Under the pieces are notes generated by a model that was not told the DNA's origin, ran no database searches, and was given only the letters and a program-made list of their open reading frames with translations. Shown piece after piece: positions 7,045-15,674 of a stretch of 63,949 nt of DNA. Position numbers and translations under genes: made by a program. Each line of letters starts with the position of its first letter. Within the stretch, counting starts at the first letter, position 1. This DNA comes from Clostridia bacterium (GTDB lineage Bacteria > Bacillota > Clostridia > Oscillospirales > CAG-272): assembly GCA_017461365.1 (NCBI GenBank), contig JAFTYG010000076.1:1-63949 (forward strand), in the 5' to 3' direction.

Positions 7045-7929
7045 TTAAAATAGCTTTTCAGGATATTCACTTCTTGCGTGCTTTTCTTTAAGCGCTTCTG
7101 CCACGGTGGGTTTATCCTCTATATACGTCACGCCGAACCAAACGGCGTCGGTGGAGAGAACAGAGACGGTAAGCTTACCGACCGTTATCATTTTATCAAC
7201 CAACGTGGGCAGGGCGTACTCCGCGCGTATATCTCCATCGGGGATAGCTTTGAGAAAGGCTTCAAATCCTTTTTCCATGCTCTCAAATATATCGGGTGTA
7301 AAGCCCCACATATTCATGGAAACAAGCGAGTCGCCGTCAAGCAGACCGCTATCGGCATCAAATATTTCGCCTGCGTCGTTCACTGTTATCTTATAGGTTT
7401 CGGTCACGCCGATTAGCTGTCCGCCGCTTACGTTGCAGATGCCGCGCGTAACTGCACCGTTACGGCTTACTGTGTTCTTTAAGCGGTAAGCCACCATTGC
7501 GGCTTCTTTGTCACGAAGATCTATCAGCTTTTTTTGCATTACGGCGAAAGCGTCTCTGCCGTAGAAATCATCGGCATTGATCACCGCAAAGGGCTCGGTG
7601 ATGGCATCCTTGGCGCAGAGCACTGCGTGTACGGTGCCGAAGGGCTTTACGCGTCCGTCGGGAATTTTATATAAGCTCGGTACAGATGAAAAATCCTGAT
7701 ACACATAGCGTATTTCAACTCCGTTTATGTTTTTGCAAAATCCCTCTATTATGCTTTGGTGCTCGGGTTTAATGACGAATACGATCTTGGAAAATCCTGC
7801 GCGTATGGCATCGAAGATCGAATACTGCATAAGTATCTCTCCGTGAGGTCCTATGCCGTCTATCTGCTTATTTCCGCCGTAACGCGAGCCAAGTCCTGCC
7901 GCCATTATGAGTAAGGTGGTCTTATTCAT
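7045..7929 (-). CDS. NTP-transferase family nucleotidyltransferase
   Basis: 294 residues with the sugar-phosphate nucleotidyltransferase fold: MAAGLGSRYGGNKQID at the N-terminus (the G-x-G-x-R nucleotide loop followed by a Lys), and AVINADDFYGRDAF in the middle with the Asp that binds the metal. Such enzymes join an NTP and a sugar-1-phosphate or phosphorylated alcohol to give an NDP-activated product and PPi. The substrate is not clear; the loop differs from RmlA and GalU. It stands alone, with its own promoter facing away from the AraC gene, so a role in cell-surface polysaccharide or teichoic-type polymers is only a guess. Confidence 0.8.
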   Translation of the reverse strand: MNKTTLLIMAAGLGSRYGGNKQIDGIGPHGEILMQYSIFDAIRAGFSKIVFVIKPEHQSIIEGFCKNINGVEIRYVYQDFSSVPSLYKIPDGRVKPFGTVHAVLCAKDAITEPFAVINADDFYGRDAFAVMQKKLIDLRDKEAAMVAYRLKNTVSRNGAVTRGICNVSGGQLIGVTETYKITVNDAGEIFDADSGLLDGDSLVSMNMWGFTPDIFESMEKGFEAFLKAIPDGDIRAEYALPTLVDKMITVGKLTVSVLSTDAVWFGVTYIEDKPTVAEALKEKHARSEYPEKLF

Positions 7930-7962
7930 TATCTCATCCTCGCTTTTGTTTTTATTGTCTTT

Positions 7963-7991
7963 ATTATATCATATAAATTCATTTATGTCAA
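7963..7991 (-). promoter_or_regulatory. Promoter of the nucleotidyltransferase
   Basis: Minus strand TTGACA (7991-7986), 17-base spacer, TATAAT (7968-7963). The -35 box lies only 13 bases from that of the divergent araC-type promoter, so one bound regulator could affect both. Confidence 0.8.
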
Positions 7992-8004
7992 GTGTCGTAT
8001 AGTA

Positions 8005-8033
8005 TTGACAAAAACAAAAAAATGTTGTATAAT
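8005..8033 (+). promoter_or_regulatory. Promoter of the AraC-type regulator
   Basis: TTGACA (8005-8010), 17-base spacer, TATAAT (8028-8033). Confidence 0.85.
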
Positions 8034-8071
8034 ATTTAATATGATTTTGTTTTTAAGGAGAGCTGAGGAAA

Positions 8072-8959
8072 ATGAATTACAAATACCATCTTGATAATTC
8101 GTATCATAAGACTCCTCTGTTTTTCGGGCAGACTCGTTTGTGGCAGATAGGCAGGCTTTACTGCAAGCCCTCAAACAAGATAACGGCGCATAAGCAACCA
8201 CAGGACGTTTACGAGCTTACGGTCGTTACCTCGGGCAAGGGAACCGTGTACATAAACGGAGAGGGCGTACCCGTTAGGGCGGGGGATATTCATTTGGCTT
8301 TTCCCGAGGAGCTGCATGAGATAGTATCCGACGGCTCGGATCCGTTGCACTTTGATTTCTTTTCATTTGTCAGCTCTAATGAGGAATATCGGGGTGAGCT
8401 TTTGCGTATCTCGGCAGAGAACAGAGACGTCGACAAGCGCGTATTTCACGACGACAGCATATGCGACTTTGTGCGGAGCGGAATAAGAGAGATAAACGTA
8501 AAGGACAAGTACTTCGATAAAATGATGGCGAATATATGCGAGCAGATAATAATAAGCGTTATCCGTTCCTTTGAGCGCACCGCGAAGGGAGAGCAGAAGA
8601 ATACTGCCACCGATGCCGACTCGCTTTGCTATCAGGCGATGGATTACATAGACAGTCACCTTTTTTCGATGCGCAGTCTTACTGAAATATCAGACTCAAT
8701 GAATTATAATTACAGCTATCTTTCCAATCTTTTTAAAAAGAATATGGGACAGGGATTGCTTGATTATTACAGAATACGCCGACTTGAAATATCAAAGCGT
8801 CTGCTCCTCGAAAAGGGAAGAAATATAACGCAGATCGCGGAGATGCTCAACTATTCTTCGGTATATGCATTCAGCAGAGCATTTCGCGCGCAGTACGGAA
8901 TATCACCAAATCAGTATAAAAAGAACAACGCCTCGGACATTGTCGATGGCTCCAAATAA
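8072..8959 (+). CDS. AraC-family transcriptional regulator with cupin sensor
   Basis: 295 residues. The N-terminal part is a cupin-like sensor (GKGTVYINGEGVPVRAGDIH, about 62-82), expected to bind a small ligand such as a sugar. The C-terminal 100 residues hold the two helix-turn-helix units of AraC/XylS regulators: SLTEISDSMNYNYSYLSNLF and ITQIAEMLNYSSVYAFSRAF followed by YGISPNQYK. AAGGAG precedes ATG 8072. It converges on the small peptide and the secreted repeat protein at 9013-12267, and an AraC gene of the same architecture lies next to the similar surface locus at 33605, so control of the neighbouring surface genes is likely but unproven. Confidence 0.9.
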   Translation: MNYKYHLDNSYHKTPLFFGQTRLWQIGRLYCKPSNKITAHKQPQDVYELTVVTSGKGTVYINGEGVPVRAGDIHLAFPEELHEIVSDGSDPLHFDFFSFVSSNEEYRGELLRISAENRDVDKRVFHDDSICDFVRSGIREINVKDKYFDKMMANICEQIIISVIRSFERTAKGEQKNTATDADSLCYQAMDYIDSHLFSMRSLTEISDSMNYNYSYLSNLFKKNMGQGLLDYYRIRRLEISKRLLLEKGRNITQIAEMLNYSSVYAFSRAFRAQYGISPNQYKKNNASDIVDGSK

Positions 8960-8967
8960 AACAATTA

Positions 8968-9014
8968 AAATATCCCATCCTCGGCTTTTTCGTGGCTGAG
9001 GATGGGATATTTTT
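8968..9014. terminator. Bidirectional terminator between the AraC gene and the small peptide gene
   Basis: Long inverted repeat AAATATCCCATCCTCGG / CTGAGGATGGGATATTTTT. It ends the AraC transcript and, read on the other strand, the peptide operon; it touches the stop codon of the latter. Confidence 0.9.
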
Positions 9015-9168
9015 ACGTTAGCTTGTCAAAATCTATTTCTGTGCCCGTTCCTTTTCCGCCGTCTGCGACACCGATAAAGGTGTCGTCGGGATCGTTTTCG
9101 GAGAGGGTGAGAATATCTTCCTTGGCAAAATACAGGATGGAAGAGATTGGAGACGTATATATTTTCAT
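9013..9168 (-). CDS. Small 51-residue protein of unknown function, paired with a secreted repeat protein
   Basis: ATG 9168 follows a good RBS (AGAGGTG) and lies 12 bases behind the stop of the large surface protein, so it is the second gene of that operon; TAA is at 9013-9015. The product begins MKIYTSP, has FAKEDILTLSE in the middle and an acidic, Gly-rich tail (DGGKGTGTEIDFDKLT). It has no cysteine, signal peptide or membrane segment. A second small gene at 33391, also behind secreted proteins and before an AraC gene, encodes a peptide with the same plan (MK.Y/V.TP, then EDI[LV]T[LI]S at the same distance). I know no characterised family for it; a peptide signal, adaptor or modified peptide precursor are possibilities only. 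Confidence 0.7.
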   Translation of the reverse strand: MKIYTSPISSILYFAKEDILTLSENDPDDTFIGVADGGKGTGTEIDFDKLT

Positions 9169-9180
9169 TTTTCACCTCTT

Positions 9181-12100
9181 TTATCTTGCCTGCATTACGC
9201 CGTGAACGTAGGTTACGTCTCTGGACGCGCCCAAATATTCATTTCCCGCATCATCGACCGCATACGGAGTTGCCGTCAGAGTAACGCTTCCGTCGGAGGA
9301 TATTCCCTCAAGCGGAATATTGTTTACTATCACGGCGTAGACATACGTTCCGCCGAGAGACTCTGCGCTTATCTCTGTCTGCTCTCCGCCGTTTTCCGTA
9401 GCGAGCAGTGTGGTGAACACATAATTGCTGTCTATGTCAATAGGCTTACCGTCGTTTGCTTGCAGACGGAGCCCAAGCTTTTTATAGCTCAGCGTGTCGT
9501 TTACGGTTATGATGAAGCGAACCGAGAATACCTCTTTTTCAGCTCCGTTTACCGTGATCTTCTCGGTCGTTCCTTGCTGAACGCCGTAGACCGCGGGAGT
9601 GCCGAGAACGATATACGTTCCGTCTGTGCTCGGCATGAATTTGCCGAGCTTGCTTGCGTATGTATTGCTCTCGCTGTTGAGAACGGCAAGGATACTGTCA
9701 ATATCTTCAAGCGTTTCGGTTCCGCTGCTTGAGTTTTTGAGCTTTACCGATCGGTTGTTTTCAAGAATGGGCTCTCCGCCGTAGACGATCTGCGTATCGG
9801 TGTTGTTTTCAGCTTTTCCCGCATTGACCGAATTTTTGACCGTGAGCGTATTTGTATCGGTATATCCGACTATTGCGCCCGAGCCTGCCGTTGCAGAGCC
9901 GACCGTGCCGAGATTTACCGCGCCCGTTACGTATATTTCGCTCTCTCCCATAGCGACACTTGTAACGGCGCCTGCGTATGCGTTCGGCATATTGCCCGTA
10001 TTCGCTACGTTGCTTGTATTTATCATATCGCTTACGGTGAGCTTCGTCTTTTCGCCGATATGTCCGACAGCTCCGCCTGCGTACGCCGCCCCGATAACTT
10101 CTCCGCGTGTAAGTCCTCCGCTGATGATGACTGTCGATGTGTCCTCTGCGCTTGCGACAGAGCCGATATATCCGCCCGCTGAGCCTTCGTTGGAAGTGAT
10201 GCTCGCGTAGCTGTTGCAGTCCGTCATAGAAATACTTCCGAACGATCTGCCTATATATGCGCCCATATCGCCGTTTCCGACGGCAACGCAACAAATATCA
10301 ATATTCTCAAGTGTGAGCGACGAGCCCGCAGAAAGCTCTCCGACAAGCGCGGCGGCGCTGTCGACAGATGCCTCTGCCTTTACAGATATGCAATTGTTTT
10401 CCCATCCGAGCCTCAACGATCTTACGGTAGAAGCTCCTTCAATATTCATAAGTCCGCAATTTACGGCAGAATAGTTATATATTGCGTATCCGTTGCCGTC
10501 AAGCACAGAATTGCAGAGTGTTGCTGCGGTGGAAGAAAGCTCCTCGCCCGACATATCAATATTGTCCGTGAGTGTGAATCTTCCTCTTGTATAGTTCTTT
10601 ATCGCTTTGAGCTCTTCTTTTGAGGATATATCTACCGAAAGATCGGTAAGCACATATCCGTTTGTGATTATTTTTCCGTTATTTACTGCATTTATGATAC
10701 CCGTGAGCTGTTTTCCGCTTACGGGAATATCCAAGAAGCTTGCGTTTGTGTTCAGTGTGACCGTTGCCGCGCTCTTGCCGTCGGCAATTGCGAGTATGGC
10801 ATCGGTTACGGGCGCCCATATTTCAAAGCTCAGCGTTACCGTCTGCGACTCGCGTGTATATGCCGCCGTTGCGGTTGCCGTGCCTATGTCGGTGTTATTT
10901 GTATATGTGATCTCTCCAAGAGGCTCACCGAGCCAACCTGAGCTGTATTCTACCGTAACGGGCGTTTTAGGCTGTCCGTCGTATTGGAGAGAAGCATTTT
11001 CGGCGAGCTTCAGCGTTGCCGTTGCCGTGTGTCCGCAACCGCAGGAGCAGGTCTCGGTTATAACGTTTTCGCTTGCCTTGTGAGTCAGTGTGTGTTTATT
11101 GTTATACACTGATACACCGATCATGATCATAGCCATTGTGCCGTCTTGCGCTCCGGTTTTTATGGAGGTTGCCGACGGATCGGAAAATACAAGATTTGTC
11201 ATTCCGTCTACGTCTTTTCTGTGTCTGCTTCCTGCGTAGATCGCTATATCGTCGTCCGATGAGCTGAAGGTAATATTAGCGCCGCTTCCAAGTACAAGCG
11301 TGATGTTTCCGCTGACTCCGCGCGAGCTTTGCCACTTGAATAAATCATATTCGTTATAGCATCCGCCGTAAATTCTGCGTGAGACCGTACCGCCCCACAC
11401 CCGCAGAAGCACGTTTCCCGTCACCATTGCTCCCTCCGAGCCTCCGAATATCTGTTCGAACGTACCGCCCGTGACGGTGGTAACGGTGTTGCTTACGCAA
11501 TCAACGTCCTTTCCCGCGCCGTAGATGCTCATTACATTGCCGCCTATGGCATTGAGATAGGCGGTGCCCGAGATCTTAGCGCCCGAGCCCTGAGATCCGC
11601 CGTAAATGTAGTTTGCCTTCATATTGTCGGCTACCGTCAGATTGGTATTGCCGCCGACCGTATCACTGACACCGCCACCGAAAACAGTATATATAGCATC
11701 GTGGCTTGCCGCGTCGCAGGCGGAGTTAGCACTTCCGCCGACGTACACGTTTGTGTCGCCCGTAACGGTTCCTTTGTTACTTCCGCCATAGATCTTGTAG
11801 TAGTTACCCGAAAGGAGAGTGAGGCTCGTGCTCGCGACCGTCGTGCCTCCGCCTCCGCCGTAGATCGCTGAGACTGTACCCGAAACGGTAACATCCGAGT
11901 CTACCTTAAGGGCGTTTCCGTTGGCGCAGACCGTGCCTTTCCACTTCAGGGTAACGTTATCGAATGTCACGTTGTCTCTTATATTGAGAACTGACAGGCC
12001 CGACGCGTCGAAAGTGCCGCCTGTGATAGTTACCGACTTACCGTGAGCCGTCCAATTGAAGCCCGATGGCAGGGTGTACGTTCCTTTTACGGTAATAGTA

Positions 12101-12267
12101 CCGCCGTTCTCAACGTTATTGATCGCCTCGTTGAGGTCGCTGTATTCCGCGTTGGCGCCACTGTTGGAAAGGGTAACTCCCCCCGCCGCAAAAGCGCCCG
12201 TTTCGGCTATCGGAACGATCAGCATGATCAGTACAAGCGCAAGCGCTAAAGACAATACTTTTTTCAT
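9181..12267 (-). CDS. Large secreted beta-helix/GLUG-like surface protein
   Basis: 1028 residues from ATG 12267; AAAGGA has the right spacing for this codon and not for an ATG six bases earlier. A Sec signal peptide (KK, hydrophobic core, GAFA-A cleavage about residue 26) is followed by a long run of short Gly-rich beta repeats (YGGGG, IYGGSN, VFGGG, IYGGSQ, IFGGSEG) that look like a right-handed parallel beta-helix to about residue 390. A middle domain and then GLUG-like repeats (LDGNGYAIYNY, GALVGEL-type, GGYIGSV, GGAVGHIG) follow to about 860. The last 136 residues form a separate domain (FSVRFIITVNDTLSYKKLG ... VTLTATPYAVDDAG) shared with the protein at 26840. Likely extracellular adhesion or glycan binding; no LPXTG or SLH anchor is seen. 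Confidence 0.8.
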   Translation of the reverse strand: MKKVLSLALALVLIMLIVPIAETGAFAAGGVTLSNSGANAEYSDLNEAINNVENGGTITVKGTYTLPSGFNWTAHGKSVTITGGTFDASGLSVLNIRDNVTFDNVTLKWKGTVCANGNALKVDSDVTVSGTVSAIYGGGGGTTVASTSLTLLSGNYYKIYGGSNKGTVTGDTNVYVGGSANSACDAASHDAIYTVFGGGVSDTVGGNTNLTVADNMKANYIYGGSQGSGAKISGTAYLNAIGGNVMSIYGAGKDVDCVSNTVTTVTGGTFEQIFGGSEGAMVTGNVLLRVWGGTVSRRIYGGCYNEYDLFKWQSSRGVSGNITLVLGSGANITFSSSDDDIAIYAGSRHRKDVDGMTNLVFSDPSATSIKTGAQDGTMAMIMIGVSVYNNKHTLTHKASENVITETCSCGCGHTATATLKLAENASLQYDGQPKTPVTVEYSSGWLGEPLGEITYTNNTDIGTATATAAYTRESQTVTLSFEIWAPVTDAILAIADGKSAATVTLNTNASFLDIPVSGKQLTGIINAVNNGKIITNGYVLTDLSVDISSKEELKAIKNYTRGRFTLTDNIDMSGEELSSTAATLCNSVLDGNGYAIYNYSAVNCGLMNIEGASTVRSLRLGWENNCISVKAEASVDSAAALVGELSAGSSLTLENIDICCVAVGNGDMGAYIGRSFGSISMTDCNSYASITSNEGSAGGYIGSVASAEDTSTVIISGGLTRGEVIGAAYAGGAVGHIGEKTKLTVSDMINTSNVANTGNMPNAYAGAVTSVAMGESEIYVTGAVNLGTVGSATAGSGAIVGYTDTNTLTVKNSVNAGKAENNTDTQIVYGGEPILENNRSVKLKNSSSGTETLEDIDSILAVLNSESNTYASKLGKFMPSTDGTYIVLGTPAVYGVQQGTTEKITVNGAEKEVFSVRFIITVNDTLSYKKLGLRLQANDGKPIDIDSNYVFTTLLATENGGEQTEISAESLGGTYVYAVIVNNIPLEGISSDGSVTLTATPYAVDDAGNEYLGASRDVTYVHGVMQAR

Positions 12268-12322
12268 AAACATTATCCTTTCAATACGTATAATATTTGA
12301 TACGCCATTATATTCCAATTTT

Positions 12323-12351
12323 ATTGTATCATAAATCAAAGGCAATGTCAA
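12323..12351 (-). promoter_or_regulatory. Promoter of the surface protein-peptide operon
   Basis: Minus strand TTGACA (12351-12346), 17-base spacer, TACAAT (12328-12323), about 55 bases before the start codon. It lies just past the end of the enzyme I-like gene. Confidence 0.8.
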
Positions 12352-12385
12352 TAGAAAAAATAAACGGTGGAAATATTCGTTTTTA

Positions 12386-13516
12386 TCAGAGTCTTGTAAG
12401 CGCTTTTGCAAGACCGCTTCTCAGCTCGGAAACACTGTTTTGTCGAGTAGCGTATTCCGAGATACGTCCGTCGATAAGAGCGCGGAGAAGTGACGGAGAG
12501 AGGGTGTTTTTGTAGAGAATGACCGAGTGCTTTATATCTTTTCTTTCTTCTTTGATCTTCATTATATCCTCGCAGAGGCGTAAAATAAGCTCCTCGGGGA
12601 TATTCTGCTTGCGTCCGCTCATGAGCTCCGCCATTCTTTCGACGTCATAGACAAAAAAGTCCGCGCCTCTGAGATCGGCGGCAAAACGAAGAAGATGCGG
12701 TGAGTCTATGCGCAGACCTCGTGGAAGATAGCCGTTGAACTCCCGTCCGTCACCCTCAAGCTCGCAAAAGGCATTGCAAAAATTTCCGAAAGCTCCGACA
12801 AGCTCTTTTTCGGTAAGGACATTACAGAAAAGCAAAGATACCTCTCCCCATACCGCCGCTCTCATAAGAGCGCGAAGCTCTGTCTGCATATCCTTTCTTG
12901 CCGACAGCGTAAACGTCACCTTATGCCCGACAGCGCTCTCGGCAATATCTCTGTATTTTGAGTACAGCGCCTCTTCATCCCCGATGGCGGGCGACGGACG
13001 TATGATATATCCGTCGGCTGTATCCGTGAGAAGAAAGCGCGCCTCAGGGATAGCCGAGATATTTATTCTTCTGCCGCAGGGAAGAATAAGCGGACGTTCG
13101 TGAACCGACGGACGGCAGGAGCGGAGCAGAGGAGTATATTTATTTACCGTTACGATGTTAGGAGAGACGTACAGCTTTCCCGCGTCGGTATCAAGCAGTG
13201 CTATCCTGCCTCCGCATTCGCGCGGAAGCTCGGACAGAGCTATTGAGGGACAGGAAACGTCATGCTCATGCGCACCGACGTGCTCGGATATACGCACGAC
13301 TCCCACCGTACGACCGTCGTCATCGGAAAGAGAACATCTTTCGTTGTCCTCGATAACGGCAAGCAGCGCCTCATTTCCCGCAAAGCTCCCCATGGCTGTT
13401 TCAAAAACGAGCCGACCGACAACGGGAGCGCCACGGCGCAGGCATCTTCCCGAGAATATCCGTTCCTTTGCGGGAGTATCTGAGCGGCATACGTTATTTT
13501 CGGTTCTTTCAAGCAT
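12386..13516 (-). CDS. Degenerate PTS enzyme I-like protein (PEP-utilising fold, probably not catalytic)
   Basis: 376 residues. The C-terminal half follows PTS enzyme I closely in plan: MQTELRALMRAAVWGEVSLL matches its LxxQLRAILRA..G...IMFPM element, GLRIDSPHLLRFAADLRGADFF matches GIMIEIPSAA..AD.....DFFSIGTNDL, and the end SPSLLRALIDGRISEYA matches the P.LLGLGI.EFS end. But the PEP-binding SIGTNDL has become VYDVERM, the catalytic CGE loop has become LYKNT, and the GGRTSHAAI histidine segment is only vaguely recalled by HVGAHEHDVSCPSIAL. It is therefore likely a pseudoenzyme or regulator. ATG 13516 sits five bases after GAGGGGG, which is the 3' arm of a terminator stem. It follows typA on the same strand. 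Confidence 0.6.
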   Translation of the reverse strand: MLERTENNVCRSDTPAKERIFSGRCLRRGAPVVGRLVFETAMGSFAGNEALLAVIEDNERCSLSDDDGRTVGVVRISEHVGAHEHDVSCPSIALSELPRECGGRIALLDTDAGKLYVSPNIVTVNKYTPLLRSCRPSVHERPLILPCGRRINISAIPEARFLLTDTADGYIIRPSPAIGDEEALYSKYRDIAESAVGHKVTFTLSARKDMQTELRALMRAAVWGEVSLLFCNVLTEKELVGAFGNFCNAFCELEGDGREFNGYLPRGLRIDSPHLLRFAADLRGADFFVYDVERMAELMSGRKQNIPEELILRLCEDIMKIKEERKDIKHSVILYKNTLSPSLLRALIDGRISEYATRQNSVSELRSGLAKALTRL

Positions 13517-13566
13517 AAAAACCCCCTCGGCAAACAAGCTTAGATTTATCTTGCCGCCAAGGGGGG
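13517..13566 (-). terminator. Terminator between typA and the enzyme I-like gene
   Basis: On the minus strand CCCCCTTGGCGGCAA pairs imperfectly with TTGTTTGCCGAGGGGG, followed by TTTTT and directly by ATG 13516. As at mgtE, the ribosome-binding site of the downstream gene is part of the stem. Confidence 0.7.
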
Positions 13567-13587
13567 AACTTTATACGCTTTTTGAAA

Positions 13588-15423
13588 TTATTTTGCCGCC
13601 TCGCGTCTTGCTTTCATCATAGCCTTCATACGAAGCTCTGTGTTAAGTATCTTCTTGCGCAGACGTATCGACTTGGGAGTTACCTCGATAAGCTCATCGT
13701 CGGTGATGAACTCGATAGCCTCCTCAAGGCTGAATATGATGGGGGGAGTGAGAAGAAGCTTTTCGTCAGCTCCCGCGGAGCGGATAGCCGTGAGCTGCTT
13801 TTTCTTGCAGGGGTTGACGGAAATGTCGTCATTCTTGGGGTTCATTCCAACGATCATTCCCTCGTAAACGGGAGTCTGAGGTCCTACGAAGAGGTTTCCT
13901 CTCTCCTGCGTGTTGTAGAGACCGTAGCGCGTTGTCTCACCCGTTTCGGATGCGACGAGCGAGCCTGTAAATCTCATAGTTACCTCGCCCTTGTAAGGCT
14001 GATAACCGTCGAAGAGCGTATTCATAATACCCTCGCCGCGCGTAGCCGTCAGAAATTCGGAACGGTAGCCAAACAAGCAACGCGAGGGAATAGAATATTC
14101 TATTCTCATGCGTGTGCCGAGAGGGTTCATCTCAAGCAGCTCGCCCTTTCTCTGACCGAGCTTTTCAACAACAGCGCCGACATATTCGGAGGGAACGTCG
14201 AGCGTTACCTTTTCCATAGGCTCGCACTTTACGCCGTCGATCTCCTTGAAGAGCACACGGGGGTTGGAGCAGGTCATCTCATATCCCTCGCGGCGCATAG
14301 TCTCGATAAGTATGGAGAGGTGCATCTCGCCTCTGCCCGCTACCATAAATTCATCTGTTGTCTCACCGTCGGATACACGGAGAGATACGTCCTTGAGAAG
14401 CTCCTTGTAGAGTCTGTCGCGGAGCTGACGGGAGGTAACGAATTTGCCCTCTTTTCCCGCAAAGGGGCTGTCGTTTACCGCAAACGTCATCTCAAGCGTC
14501 GGCTCGCTGACCTTTACGAATTCGAGAGGCTCGGGGCAAGCAAGGCTTGTGATGGTATCTCCTATCGTTATGCTCTCAGCGCCCGAGAAGCAAACGATGT
14601 CGCCCATCTTTGCCGTCTCAACGGGAACTCTCTGCAAGCCGTCGATCTGGTACATGGAAACTATCTTTGTACGCTTGGGCGCGCCCTCGGAGTGATAGTT
14701 GCAGATGTATGCATCCTGATTGGTTCTTATAGATCCGCGCTCGATACGTCCGATGCCTATGCGTCCGACGTATTCGTTGTAGTCGATAGATGAAACGAGA
14801 AGCTGAAGCTCACCCTCATCGTCACCCTCGGGAGCGGGGATGTAATCGAGTATTTTTGTAAAGAGAGGAACGAGGTCTGTTCCCGCGACGTCAGGATCCT
14901 CGGTGGCTGTTCCCGCTCTGCCCGAGCAGTAGAGCATGGGGCTGTCGAGCTGTTCGTCCGATGCGTTGAGGTCGATGAGCAATTCAAGTATCTCGTCCTC
15001 TACCTCACCGAGACGGGCGTCGGGCTTGTCTATCTTGTTTATTACGATGATAACTCTGTGGTTGAGCTCCAGAGCGCGCTGAAGCACGAAGCGTGTCTGA
15101 GGCATAGGGCCCTCAGCCGCGTCAACAAGGAGGATAACGCCGTTTACCATTTTCAGTATGCGTTCTACCTCTCCGCCGAAGTCTGCGTGTCCGGGGGTAT
15201 CGATAAGATTTATCTTTACGTCCTTGTAATATACCGAGGTGTTTTTTGCAAGGATGGTGATACCTCTTTCCTTTTCAAGATCGCCCGAGTCCATAACGCG
15301 GGTGACGGTCTCCTGATTTTCTCTGTATATACCGCCCTGCTTGAGCATTTCGTCGACGAGGGTAGTCTTTCCGTGGTCGACATGGGCGATTATTGCGACG
15401 TTTCTCAAATCACTTCTGATCAC
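13588..15423 (-). CDS. typA: Ribosome-associated GTPase TypA/BipA
   Basis: 611 residues, the family length. The G domain has AHVDHGKTT (P-loop, 15-23), RGITI with [12 protein letters not shown] (G2/G3) and NKIDKPDA (G4), then the beta-barrel domain 2, EF-G-like domain V and the BipA-specific C-terminus ending [14 protein letters not shown]. TypA binds 70S ribosomes and helps large-subunit assembly and growth under stress or cold. Translation starts at GTG 15423 with AAGGAG nine bases upstream. It has a 250-base intergenic region ahead of it with a TATAAT at 15472-15467 (minus strand) but no good -35 box. Confidence 0.96.
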   Translation of the reverse strand: MIRSDLRNVAIIAHVDHGKTTLVDEMLKQGGIYRENQETVTRVMDSGDLEKERGITILAKNTSVYYKDVKINLIDTPGHADFGGEVERILKMVNGVILLVDAAEGPMPQTRFVLQRALELNHRVIIVINKIDKPDARLGEVEDEILELLIDLNASDEQLDSPMLYCSGRAGTATEDPDVAGTDLVPLFTKILDYIPAPEGDDEGELQLLVSSIDYNEYVGRIGIGRIERGSIRTNQDAYICNYHSEGAPKRTKIVSMYQIDGLQRVPVETAKMGDIVCFSGAESITIGDTITSLACPEPLEFVKVSEPTLEMTFAVNDSPFAGKEGKFVTSRQLRDRLYKELLKDVSLRVSDGETTDEFMVAGRGEMHLSILIETMRREGYEMTCSNPRVLFKEIDGVKCEPMEKVTLDVPSEYVGAVVEKLGQRKGELLEMNPLGTRMRIEYSIPSRCLFGYRSEFLTATRGEGIMNTLFDGYQPYKGEVTMRFTGSLVASETGETTRYGLYNTQERGNLFVGPQTPVYEGMIVGMNPKNDDISVNPCKKKQLTAIRSAGADEKLLLTPPIIFSLEEAIEFITDDELIEVTPKSIRLRKKILNTELRMKAMMKARREAAK

Positions 15424-15611
15424 AGCTTTTATCTCCTTTTTTTATGAAATCCTTTAACAACTCATTATTATACCACAAAACTTCAATATTATAAAGATGC
15501 CAAACGACGAAATTTTAAAAAAATCTGATTTTTTTGTTGTGCAATTTTTCACAAATCAGCAAAAAAAGGTAAATTTTCATAAAATATTTGTTAAAGCATC
15601 ATTTACTGACA

Positions 15612-15640
15612 TTGACATAGCCCGAAAACTGTGGTATAAT
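15612..15640 (+). promoter_or_regulatory. Promoter of the HAD-rimO-pgsA operon
   Basis: TTGACA (15612-15617), 17-base spacer, TATAAT (15635-15640). Confidence 0.85.
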
Positions 15641-15674
15641 TACTGTGTATGAATTTAGCAAAGGTGAATTTACG

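Noticed and set aside
9800-10294. Open frames on both strands within the 9181 surface protein gene
   Set aside because: Arg/Tyr-rich frames produced by the Gly/Ser repeats; no translation signals.
13582-14793. 403-codon open frame antisense to typA
   Set aside because: Shadow of a well-conserved gene, no RBS.
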